From assembly GCA_002477945.1 (NCBI GenBank), contig DLLF01000036.1:101534-165533 (forward strand): a stretch of 64,000 nucleotides of DNA, in the 5' to 3' direction. The notes under the pieces were generated by a model. It was not told the origin of the DNA and did no database searches. It saw only the letters and a list, made by a program, of their open reading frames with translations. The stretch comes from Bacteroidales bacterium UBA7569 (GTDB lineage: Bacteria; Bacteroidota; Bacteroidia; Bacteroidales; Paludibacteraceae). The position numbers and the translations under genes are program-made. Shown here in pieces: positions 16,459 to 25,100 of this stretch (position 1 is its first letter; the number at the start of each line of letters is the position of its first letter).

Positions 16459-18762
16459 CTACACCCCGTATCCGTAGCCTGCGCCCGCCGCTTTCACACC
16501 GTTCAGTACACACATCATATCGGGAAGCCTGTGTTCCTCATAAACGGAGTTGATGAAGTCCGCCATATCTCGAGTCGTGTAGTCGGCGCGAGATACATAC
16601 AGGGTCATGTCGGCGATGTGCGCCAGTAGAAATGTATCGCTCACCATGGAAACAGGCGCCGAATCAATGAATATGTAGTCGTAATGAGTGCGTAAATATC
16701 CCATTAACTCATCCAAACGGTTGCTCTGTAAAAGTTCGTTCGGATTAGGAGGAACGATGCCTGCCGGCACAACATCCAAGTTAGGGTGAATACCCGAGGC
16801 GAAAATGGTGTCTTCTGCTCTGCAGCCCTCCTCCGCCAAATAAGATGTCAGACAGCCTTTCTGCGAAAGACCTGAGTATTGCGCTAACGCCGGCTTCCGG
16901 AGGTCTAATCCCACTAAGGCTACACGCTTGCCTGTCTGGGCAAACGAAAGAGCCGTGTTCAGAGCAATATACGACTTTCCTTCGCCGTCAATGCTGGAAG
17001 TGACAAGTATAACCTCACCTTCCGTCTTGTCCTTGTCGTGACGCATAAAGCGTATGTTGCTGCGGAGCAGACGGAATAGTTCGGCTGCCGTGCTGTTGGA
17101 GTTCTCGGTCATGGCAATGGGCTGCTTGTCTTTGTCGAGAGCCAACTGACCGATGAAGGGGGCTTTCACAAGTTTCTGATACTCTCTGCTCCCTCTGATC
17201 TTGTTGTCCAGCAGTTTCCATATCTCTATGATTCCGACAGGAATACAGCAACCCAAAATGAGAGCCAGAAGAAGAACAATCTTTTTCCTCGGGGCAACAG
17301 CGTTGGTAGATGCTTGCGGACGGTCTATCACGCGGGCAGGCATAATGGTCGTTGCCAACGTCAAGGCGTTCTCCTCGCACTTTTGGGATAAGAAGATATA
17401 GACGTTTTGCTTTATCTCCTGTTGTCTGCGAAGGGCAATGTACGAACGTTCCTGCTCGGGTATCTCCTGAATACGTACATTGAATTGCTCCTGCTGGCGG
17501 ATAAGGTCGTTCTTTCTGATGGTCAGTGTGTTGCGGACGGTCTCTATGCTTGCCAGCAGGTTCTTGCGCATCGCGGAAATCTGGGCGTCCAACTGCACTA
17601 CCATCGGGTTGCTTTCGGTGGCACTCCGCTCCATCTTCATTTGACGGAGCACCAGACTGTTGTAGGAGTTGGTCAACCCTGCCAGACCCTCATCTGCTAT
17701 GCCCAGGTTGGAGGGAATAAGACTGTGCCGGTTCCTCTCTTCCGTCAGAAAATCACGTACGTACGCCGTCAGGTTCAGTTGGGTCTCGGTGCTTGCCAAT
17801 GCTTTTTGGTAGTCACCTGCGCTTTCAAGGTAAATCTTGGCCTCCTCGCTCAAACTTGTTATGGAGTTCTCCCGCTTGTAATGCTCCACTGCCAACTCCA
17901 CGGAGTCCAACTCGTGCGAGATAACTGCCAGACGCTCCTCTATGAAACCTTTCGTATTGGAGGCCGTCGTGTTCTTGTCAACGATGGCATCAAAGTTGTA
18001 CAACTCGGTCAAACGGCGGATCAGGCTGATGCTGCGTTGAGGCATATCCGTAATTGATGATACGCAAACCACATTCGATTCTTTCTTTACCTGTTTCACA
18101 TTTATGTTGGTACGGTAGATGTCCACCAAAACAGGCATAGGCATAGTCTTGATGTGTATCCTGTCACCCCTTTCCATAGGCATGTTTTCGTGCAACTCTA
18201 TCCTGCCTATGCAGGTCTCTATCGGATCATTGAGCGAAAGCAATGCGTGTTTGCTCTTGAGGTGCTTCCGCCCTATTTGCATATCCACCGTCAACTTGTA
18301 ACCGTGTTTTATGCGTTTCAGGTCCATCTTTACGATATGCGTCAAAGTGTCGCAAAAATGCTGAGGATACCTCACCACCACATCCTGATACGGATACTGA
18401 CCAACCCACCGCATTTTGTCCTTCTTCCGGTACTCTGTCTGCAGGTCAAGGTCTTTGATCGCCTGCTCCATCAGAGAACGTGAAGTGTATATCTCCAGTT
18501 CGTCAACAACCAGTTTGTTGCTCCCCATTCCCACCATCTGCAGTACGTTCGATTCTATCGACATATTTTCCTCGCCTGTATTTCGGATGGCAAATTTGGA
18601 CGTCACGTCGAACGATGGGGTGGTGGTCAATATATACAATACCGCTCCGCCTGCGCATAGCACGATGGATAGCAGAAACCAGTACCATTTTTTCAGATAA
18701 CCGAGAAGAAGTTCACGTATGTTGATTTCGTTTTGAGTATTTGTTTGTTGAGAAGTAGGCAT
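16459..18762 (-). CDS. Wzc-like polysaccharide co-polymerase with tyrosine kinase domain
   Basis: An inner-membrane protein that controls export and chain length of a capsular or extracellular polysaccharide. 767 residues. An N-terminal Wzz domain with a first membrane segment near 30-50, long periplasmic coiled coils (about 260-420), a GNVR-like segment (QEIPEQERSYIALRRQQEIKQ) and a second membrane segment near 500. The BY-kinase domain has Walker A SSIDGEGKS (589-597), Walker A' VALVGLDLRKP (Gly where many relatives have the first Asp) and Walker B YDYIFIDSAP. The usual C-terminal tyrosine cluster is reduced to GAGYGYGV, with two tyrosines. It follows the Wza-like gene by 14 nt. No glycosyltransferase, flippase or polymerase gene is near. 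Confidence 0.92.
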   Translation of the reverse strand: MPTSQQTNTQNEINIRELLLGYLKKWYWFLLSIVLCAGGAVLYILTTTPSFDVTSKFAIRNTGEENMSIESNVLQMVGMGSNKLVVDELEIYTSRSLMEQAIKDLDLQTEYRKKDKMRWVGQYPYQDVVVRYPQHFCDTLTHIVKMDLKRIKHGYKLTVDMQIGRKHLKSKHALLSLNDPIETCIGRIELHENMPMERGDRIHIKTMPMPVLVDIYRTNINVKQVKKESNVVCVSSITDMPQRSISLIRRLTELYNFDAIVDKNTTASNTKGFIEERLAVISHELDSVELAVEHYKRENSITSLSEEAKIYLESAGDYQKALASTETQLNLTAYVRDFLTEERNRHSLIPSNLGIADEGLAGLTNSYNSLVLRQMKMERSATESNPMVVQLDAQISAMRKNLLASIETVRNTLTIRKNDLIRQQEQFNVRIQEIPEQERSYIALRRQQEIKQNVYIFLSQKCEENALTLATTIMPARVIDRPQASTNAVAPRKKIVLLLALILGCCIPVGIIEIWKLLDNKIRGSREYQKLVKAPFIGQLALDKDKQPIAMTENSNSTAAELFRLLRSNIRFMRHDKDKTEGEVILVTSSIDGEGKSYIALNTALSFAQTGKRVALVGLDLRKPALAQYSGLSQKGCLTSYLAEEGCRAEDTIFASGIHPNLDVVPAGIVPPNPNELLQSNRLDELMGYLRTHYDYIFIDSAPVSMVSDTFLLAHIADMTLYVSRADYTTRDMADFINSVYEEHRLPDMMCVLNGVKAAGAGYGYGV

Positions 18763-18776
18763 AACGGTATGCTGTC

Positions 18777-19577
18777 TTATTCTTTGAGTGATACAACCGA
18801 TACTATCACTGTGGCAAGGGAACCAAGCGTAGTAACCATGGAAAGATAGAGGGAAATGTTCTGCGAATTGAGGGCGCGGACACTGTTTGGCTCCACATAC
18901 AACACGTCGTTCTGCTGCAAATAAAAGTAGGGCGACGAGAACAAATTGGCATCGTTCAGGTTGATGCGGGCGAACTCCAACTTCCCGTTGTTCTCGCGGG
19001 TCAACAGCATATTCTCACGCTTCCCGTAGGGAGTCAGGTCGCCGGCTTTTGCCAATGCGTCCAATATCGAGATTCGTTCCGTACTTACTCCGTATTGCCC
19101 GGGACGGTTCACCTCCCCCATAACGGTTACCATAAAGTTCATGAAACGGATGTTGACGATGGGGTCACGGAGCGACACGCTGATTTTGTCTGTCAGTAAC
19201 CGGACTGCCTCACTCTTGCTCATGCCCGCTATATGGATTTTCCCCAATACGGGGAACTGTATATCACCGTCCTTGTCCACTATGTACGATTGCTGTGTGG
19301 GAGTCGTCTGCGCCAAATCCGAAGAAGGCGCAATGTAACTCGTCACGGGCAGATTGAACGGGGCTGCCGCATCTGCGTCAAGAGCGTTTACGGTAATGAA
19401 CAACTGATCCCCCACATGAATCACAGGCTCACTGACTTTTGTCCGCTGCATATTGATCGAATCAACCGGCACTTCGTCTAAATTGTGGAAATAAGCCAAC
19501 TTCTGTTGCGTCACGCAAGACGAAAGCGAAGCAACCGAAAGCAGCAGCAACAAGACTCTTTTGATACGTATTGTCAT
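18777..19577 (-). CDS. Wza-like polysaccharide export lipoprotein
   Basis: The outer-membrane component of polysaccharide export. 266 residues from ATG 19577. Signal sequence with lipobox SLSSC (Cys near residue 21). The polysaccharide export domain (VSEPVIHVGDQLFITVNALD, then YIVDKDGDIQFPVLGKIHIAGMSKSEAVRLL) is followed by an SLBB-type segment (VTVMGEVNRPGQYGV, ISILDALAKAGDL) and a C-terminal hydrophobic stretch (ISLYLSMVTTLGSLATVIVSVVSL). An alternative start at 19595 would overlap the end of tyrS by 11 nt and places six extra residues before the signal peptide. It lies between tyrS and the Wzc partner on the same strand. Confidence 0.92.
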   Translation of the reverse strand: MTIRIKRVLLLLLSVASLSSCVTQQKLAYFHNLDEVPVDSINMQRTKVSEPVIHVGDQLFITVNALDADAAAPFNLPVTSYIAPSSDLAQTTPTQQSYIVDKDGDIQFPVLGKIHIAGMSKSEAVRLLTDKISVSLRDPIVNIRFMNFMVTVMGEVNRPGQYGVSTERISILDALAKAGDLTPYGKRENMLLTRENNGKLEFARINLNDANLFSSPYFYLQQNDVLYVEPNSVRALNSQNISLYLSMVTTLGSLATVIVSVVSLKE

Positions 19578-19584
19578 GGTTCTG

Positions 19585-20877
19585 TTAGTCTGCAATTACC
19601 AGAAAATAATCTTTCTTGCCTTTCTGCACGAGGACATATTTTCCCTGCAAAAGTCTCTCTGTGCTGATCACTGCATTCGGGTCGGTCACTTTTTCCTTGT
19701 TGATGGACAGACCGTTGCCCTGTATCATCTTCCTTGCCTCTCCCTTGCTCGGGAATACGTCGGTCTCTACTGCCAGAAAATCCAACACGGGAACGCCTTC
19801 TTCCAATCGGCTCCTTCCTATGTGGCGTTGGGGAACACCGTCAAAAACCTGCAACAGAATGTCTTCAGGAATACTGCGCAACCTGTCGGCTGTGGCTTTC
19901 CCGAACAATATCTCGCTCGCGTCAACGGCGGCTTGATAATCCTCTTCCGAGTGAACCATGCAGGTAACTTCCTTGGCGAGCCTCTTCTGCAGCAGACGCA
20001 GATGAGGAGCCTGCTGATGTTCTGCCACGAGGGCTTCTATCTCCTCGCGTTCCAAAGAGGTGAATATCTTGATGTAACGCTCTGCATCGCTGTCACTCAC
20101 ATTGAGCCAGAACTGATAGAACTTGTAAGGCGAAGTGTACCTTCTGTCAAGCCAGATGTTGCCGCTCTCCGTCTTGCCGAACTTGCCGCCGTCTGCTTTG
20201 GTGATCAGCGGGCAGGTAAGAGCAAATGCATCACCGCCGCCCATTCGGCGGATAAGTTCCGTACCGGTGGTGATATTGCCCCATTGGTCGCTCCCGCCCA
20301 TCTGCAACTTGCAGTCCTTGTGCTTGTTCAGATAAACATAATCATACCCCTGCAGCAACTGGTAGGTGAACTCCGTGAACGACATTCCCTGCGAGTACTC
20401 TCCGTTGAAACGTTTCTTCACCGAGTCTTTCGCCATCATGTAGTTGACGGTTATCAGTTTCCCGATGTCTCTCGCAAAATCAAGGAACTTGTAGTCTTTC
20501 ATCCAGTCGTAGTTGTTCACCAACTCCGCGGCATTCTCTCCGTGGCCGAAGTCAAGAAACTTCTCCAACTGTTTCTGTATGCACGCTTGGTTATGGCGCA
20601 ATGTCTCCTCGTCAAGCAGGTTGCGTTCCGCCGATTTTCCGCTCGGGTCGCCGATCATACCCGTAGCACCTCCTATCAACGCTATGGGCTTGTGTCCGCA
20701 ACGCTGGAAATGCCGCAGCATCATGATGCCGCACAAATGTCCTATGTGCAGCGAATCGGCTGTCGGATCTATGCCCACATAAGCAGTCGTCGGCTCTTTC
20801 ATCAACTGCTCTTCTGTGCCGGGCATGATATCCTGGAGCATTCCGCGCCATCTCAGTTCTTCTACAAAATTCTTCAT
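19585..20877 (-). CDS. tyrS: Tyrosyl-tRNA synthetase
   Basis: Attaches tyrosine to tRNA-Tyr. A class I synthetase of 430 residues, normal for the TyrS group. HIGH at residues 44-47 (SLHIGHLCG). The KMSKS loop appears as KFGKTESGN. Further marks are IALIGGATGMIGDPSGKS and LLQGYDYVYLNK. The C-terminal S4-type RNA-binding domain includes SKGEARKMIQGNGLSINKEK. It has a full-consensus promoter at 20944-20975. The Wza-like gene starts 7 nt after its stop codon, so the polysaccharide export pair is probably transcribed from the tyrS promoter. Confidence 0.97.
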   Translation of the reverse strand: MKNFVEELRWRGMLQDIMPGTEEQLMKEPTTAYVGIDPTADSLHIGHLCGIMMLRHFQRCGHKPIALIGGATGMIGDPSGKSAERNLLDEETLRHNQACIQKQLEKFLDFGHGENAAELVNNYDWMKDYKFLDFARDIGKLITVNYMMAKDSVKKRFNGEYSQGMSFTEFTYQLLQGYDYVYLNKHKDCKLQMGGSDQWGNITTGTELIRRMGGGDAFALTCPLITKADGGKFGKTESGNIWLDRRYTSPYKFYQFWLNVSDSDAERYIKIFTSLEREEIEALVAEHQQAPHLRLLQKRLAKEVTCMVHSEEDYQAAVDASEILFGKATADRLRSIPEDILLQVFDGVPQRHIGRSRLEEGVPVLDFLAVETDVFPSKGEARKMIQGNGLSINKEKVTDPNAVISTERLLQGKYVLVQKGKKDYFLVIAD

Positions 20878-20943
20878 CTGACCTTATTTCGCATTTATAT
20901 CAAACAATAGACTTCCTTGATCGGGGCAATCCCCTTCAGCCTG

Positions 20944-20975
20944 CAAAGATACAACAAAATATCCACTGTCCCAAA
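20944..20975 (-). promoter_or_regulatory. Bacteroidetes-type promoter for tyrS
   Basis: On the minus strand TTTG (20972-20975), a 20-bp spacer and TATCTTTG (20944-20951). The tyrS ATG lies about 65 nt downstream. Confidence 0.8.
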
Positions 20976-21072
20976 TCCCTCTCAGTGTACTGCTCCGATA
21001 AAAGCAAATCTCCGAATAAAGAAAGCATGTCGGCTTCCTGTCGTTAGCCTTGTCTTTCCTGCTGTCTTCCCT

Positions 21073-21264
21073 GCAAAATCGTACAGGGTAAATTGTCCAA
21101 TCGTAAATACAACGACCCCTCAAGCCGACCTCAACGACCCCTCAACGAGACATGAAGCAGACCTTGATGAAACATCAATAAAAGGGCGATAACATGAAAA
21201 TCGTACATGGTAAATCGTCAAATCGTAAACACAACGACCCCTCAATGGGAAGTCAAATCGTAAA
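21073..21264. repeat. Two composite ATCGTAC / CCCCTCAACGA repeats
   Basis: The first copy covers 21073-21152 (CAAAATCGTACAGGGTAAAT, CAATCGTAAAT, then the CGACCCCTCAA-type units). The second covers 21196-21248, with an extra TCAAATCGTAAAC at 21253-21264. They match the copy at 175-252 block for block. Confidence 0.7.
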
Positions 21265-21408
21265 CGGGTTATTGTCCCTTATCGGGCGATATTATCGCCC
21301 GCCCCATTCGCTCGATCTGTCTAATTGGTTCAATTCCCCCCTATCCGCCCCATCTCCCACCATGTAAAGCGGATTTTCATCTTTTGGTGAAGATTTTGCA
21401 ATATAGTG

Positions 21409-21439
21409 TTGTCAGTTCCATAATAATTGCATACCTTTG
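21409..21439 (+). promoter_or_regulatory. Orphan Bacteroidetes-type promoter
   Basis: TTG at 21409-21411, a 20-bp spacer and TACCTTTG at 21432-21439: a full match with no recognised gene directly behind it. It may drive a small RNA, the 38-codon ORF at 21586, or the surface-protein gene at 22105 through a leader of about 660 nt. Confidence 0.6.
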
Positions 21440-21487
21440 TGGCGAATTGTTGGGGTGTAGAAGGTCTGCGTTGGGGAAGTGGACCAA

Positions 21488-21536
21488 GTAGAGGGTAGAG
21501 GGTAGAGGATAGAGGATAGAGGGTAGAGGGTAGAGG
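21488..21536. repeat. Seven tandem copies of heptamer GTAGAGG
   Basis: Seven consecutive 7-bp units; five read GTAGAGG and two (the fourth and fifth) read ATAGAGG. The array starts about 45 nt downstream of the predicted transcription start of the promoter at 21409-21439. Confidence 0.8.
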
Positions 21537-21585
21537 GGACTGTCGTGGTTGCGTGATTAGAATGTAGCACTTGTAGCAAAACAAT

Positions 21586-21702
21586 ATGTATATGGTTCAA
21601 CAATGGATACAGAGACTGCTGGAGAGGACGAATGCTCTCAGGCGGTCTTTCGTCTTTTCCGCTCATGGTGAACCTTTGCAGCGGGTGAGGTCCCTCTCTT
21701 GA
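21586..21702 (+). CDS. Possible 38-residue small protein
   Basis: An ATG at 21586 opens a 38-codon frame starting MYMVQQWIQRLLERTNALRR and ending in RVRSLS. It lies behind the orphan promoter, after the heptamer array. I see no clear ribosome-binding site and no family I recognise; it may be chance or a gene remnant. Confidence 0.2.
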   Translation: MYMVQQWIQRLLERTNALRRSFVFSAHGEPLQRVRSLS

Positions 21703-21807
21703 GCCGGACAAGGTTGTCAAAGGTAGGGTCTCTGCCCATGATATGCTGCAAAAACGAGGTCTTTGAAGTACTGGTATGATGACAACCTTGCTCTAACTCC
21801 CAACCTC

Positions 21808-21867
21808 TATCTGTCCGAATTAGCCCTATTAGTCTCATTAGTCCCATTGCCCCATTAGTCCTATAGT
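21808..21867. repeat. Decamer array (CCATTAGTC-type)
   Basis: About six degenerate 10-bp units (GAATTAGCCC, TATTAGTCTC, ATTAGTCCCA, and so on). The sequence GCATATCAGTG follows at about 21892 and also follows the array at 16321-16413. Confidence 0.6.
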
Positions 21868-21943
21868 ACTCGTCGGTGGTATTAAAACTATGCATATCAG
21901 TGGGTCGGTTTCTTTTGCATCGTGTCGCTACGTCCTCTCTTTG

Positions 21944-21998
21944 CCCCCTCTTGAGGGGGTGGGGAGTTTGTTCATCCTTTGGAGGGGTCGGGGAGGTC
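21944..21998. repeat. Pair of G-rich hairpin motifs
   Basis: CCCCTCTTGAGGGGGTGGGG is followed by CCTTTGGAGGGGTCGGGGAG. Both belong to the G-rich family seen at 64-86 and 278-302. They lie 110-160 nt before the giant surface-protein gene. Confidence 0.5.
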
Positions 21999-22104
21999 TT
22001 CCCTCTCTTTGTCCGCCTGTCATCATATCCGTCCTTCTGTCTCCTCTTGTTTGATTGCTGAAGCCGCAAGCATTACAATATAGTAAACTAAAAACACCAA
22101 CATA

Positions 22105-25100
22105 ATGAAACAATTTAGACTACTTTTCACCATCCTCACCCTACTGGCAGTAGGGAGTATGAATACTTGGGCGGAGACTCTGACTATATCCGGAGCCTCG
22201 TCCGGACATAATGCCCCATGGAGCACTTCTTATGAAAATGGAAATGGTACTTCCATAACAAGCGGAGGTTCATCCATTGGCATAACATATACGAATACAG
22301 CACGTATGTCAACAGCCATACAAATCAAAAAAGGAGCCTCCAATGGTTTCTATAGTACTACCTTCCCTGCTAATAGCGTCATTACAAGTATAGCCATTAC
22401 TTCAAAGACAAATAGTGTAACACTATACATTAGCAAAGATGGAAAAAGTTGGGGAACAGGCGCAACTATCAATAAAACAACCACTAAGACATATACTGCC
22501 GCTGATGGTTACTTGTATTTCAAAGTTAATGCAACTTCTTCATATGCACAGATAACATCTATAGTCGTTACCTACGAGGCTGCTGCAACCTGCACCACAC
22601 CGATGTTTACGATAGCCGACAAGACTATTTCGCTGTCTGAAGCCTCAACGGCAGACTATGATATGTCCACCAACCTAACCATCAACAAAGGCGGTTCTAC
22701 TGGCGCAATTACGTACGCTTGCGATGATGAAAAGGTAATTATAGAGGGAAATACTTTCTATGCAGAAACAGCCGGCACCTACACTATCAATGCTACTATG
22801 GCGGCAGACGCTACCTACTGCGAAGCCACCACATCATTCACTATGACCGTTCAGTCTGCACCTTGTACCGCTTTAACAACACCCACCGGACTGAACACAT
22901 CCAATATCACGGCTACCACTGCAGACCTGTCGTGGACGGCAGTTCCCAACGCTACAGAATACAAAATCACGTATGGCGATGCAGAGAACCCCGGAACAAA
23001 GCAGGCAACCGCCACCGGTACTACCTATACACTCACTAACCTCACACCCCAAACGGGCTATATCTGGGCAGTGAAAGCCATAGGCGACGGGGCTACCTAC
23101 TGCGACAGCGAAGACAGCCAATCAGGCGACTTCACCACTGCTGCCCCACCCCAATACACCATCACTTGGTCAGTGAATGGCACTACTACCACTACGCAAG
23201 TTACCGAGGGTGATGCGATTGGTACATTGCCTGCAGACCCGTCCGCACCGAGTGGCTGTTCGGACAAAGTGTTTGTAGGTTGGACTATCACCAATATCGG
23301 TGCAACACCTACCAACGATAAGCCCGAATTCATCACTGCCAACACCATACCCACAGGCAACACCACCTACTATGCTGTATTTGCAACAAAAGCAAATACA
23401 AGCGGGAGTCAAGACATTGTATTTAATGTTGGGGATATTGCTGCAGAGAATAACTGGAATAATGGCACACAATACTCCAGTTATACCATTGCACCAATTA
23501 CCATTACGTATTCAGGTGGTGTCAATGATGGTAAGTATTATTCTGACGATTCTTGGCGCAGTTACAAAAACGGTAGTGTTGTGGTAAGTGGAAGTACTAT
23601 TTCTGAAGTAATCTCGTCTCCAGAGAAGACCTTTACGAAGCAAACAGATGGAACATGGAAATATACAGGGACGGCAACAGTTAAATTTACTAAATTTACC
23701 ATTAAAACTACGGCTGCTGGTTCCTCCTATACCGATTATATCACTGAATGTGTAGATTGTACCGCCCCTGCAGAAGCATTGGCACTGACCCTGTCGCAGA
23801 AGACAGCCAACTTAGGTCAGGACGGCAACGCTGTAGTAACCTTTAGTACCACAGGAGGTAATGGTACAGCAGTTGCATACGCTGTTACACCCACTACAGG
23901 TGCAACATTGAGCGGCACCACTATCACATTCACCCAAGAGGGTACATACACGCTGACTGCCTCGCAATCATATACAACGACCAATGGTACCACCTATTGC
24001 GGCGGAACAGACAGCAAGACCATTACCATTGCGCCCGCCGAGTACACGCTCACACTCAACGACCGCGGTAGCAAGAGTACGGCAGGCAACTGCTATGCAG
24101 GTGCGAAAGTACTGCAACCCGCAGACCCGACAGGCGTATGCACCGAACCTATCAACTATGTCTTCGACGGCTGGGCAACCGCCGAAGTGGCAGAAGGCAG
24201 CACTACCTACACCAAAGTGTCATTCCCATATACCATGCCCAATGCCAACACCACCCTCTATGCGGTGTATAAGTACGTTGATGGAAACAGCGCAGAAACA
24301 GGAGCATCTCCTGTCTCTGCTGCTAGCATTGTAGATGGTGGTCAGTACTACATCACCGCTACTGCTAAAGACGGTAAAGCATATATGTTGAAAGCAGGTT
24401 CGTTTAGTGCCGGCAATTCCGGCGATAATACGGCAGTTTTTGATGCTGCAACCGTAACCTCAGACAAAGCATGGACTTTTGTCAAGAACACAGGCGGCGA
24501 AGGTTGGTTTGTAAAATATGGAGAGAATAAGTTAGGTACAACGAATGGCAATAATGAACTTTCCTGCTCTTCATCCAATACCGGCTTATGGACTTGCAAT
24601 GCAACAACATCAGGTAGTTCCACAGTCATACTGACTTATGCGTCTTATAGCCGTAAGTTAGCACTATACGCAAGCACTCCCAACTGGAGAACATATACCA
24701 CTGCTAACGGTGCTCAAACCATCCAACTCTATAGCCCTGTCTCCTATCTTTACACCACCTCCCCCGTCTGCGGACCCTATGTGCGTATCACTTCGGGCAA
24801 AGAACTCTATGTTACAGCCGGTAACGCAGGAGGAACCCGTAGTACCGTCCAAGTACAAGATACGGTCAAGTTCGAAGCGGGCAACCTGCAAGGGAGCAAT
24901 GGTAACGAGCCGAAAGTCAAGATTCCTGCTGCCGACATAACCTGCAATGGTGCTGCAACCACTAAAGTCACGGCTGCTCTTGAACAGACAGCCACGGATA
25001 ATGGAGATGGAACTTATAGTATCAAGGGTACTGTCATTCTTACCTACAAACCTACAGACTTTGATGTCCGCGAGGACATCACGCTGCAACTCCGTGCCGA

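Larger units (their letters stand above)
20878..22104. other. Repeat-rich region without a recognisable gene
   Basis: 1.2 kb between the divergent tyrS and the giant surface-protein gene. It contains the tyrS promoter (20944-20975, minus), two composite ATCGTAC/CCCCTCAACGA repeats (21073-21264), an orphan consensus promoter (21409-21439, plus), a heptamer array (21488-21536), a possible 38-codon ORF (21586-21702), a decamer array (21808-21867) and G-rich motifs (21944-21998). A minus-strand frame over 21638-22069 is open but crosses several of these repeats. Confidence 0.6.

Noticed and set aside
19561..20910. 449-codon open frame antisense to tyrS
   Set aside because: It is longer than tyrS itself but mirrors it codon for codon; tyrS has all synthetase motifs and a promoter. 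Long antisense frames also occur over recA, topB, dnaE and the giant surface gene and have the same cause (codon bias).
21638..22069. 143-codon minus-strand frame in the repeat-rich gap
   Set aside because: It crosses the decamer and G-rich repeats, has a Lys/Arg/Pro-rich composition and matches no family I know. The part near 21640-21790 might be a gene remnant, but this cannot be shown.
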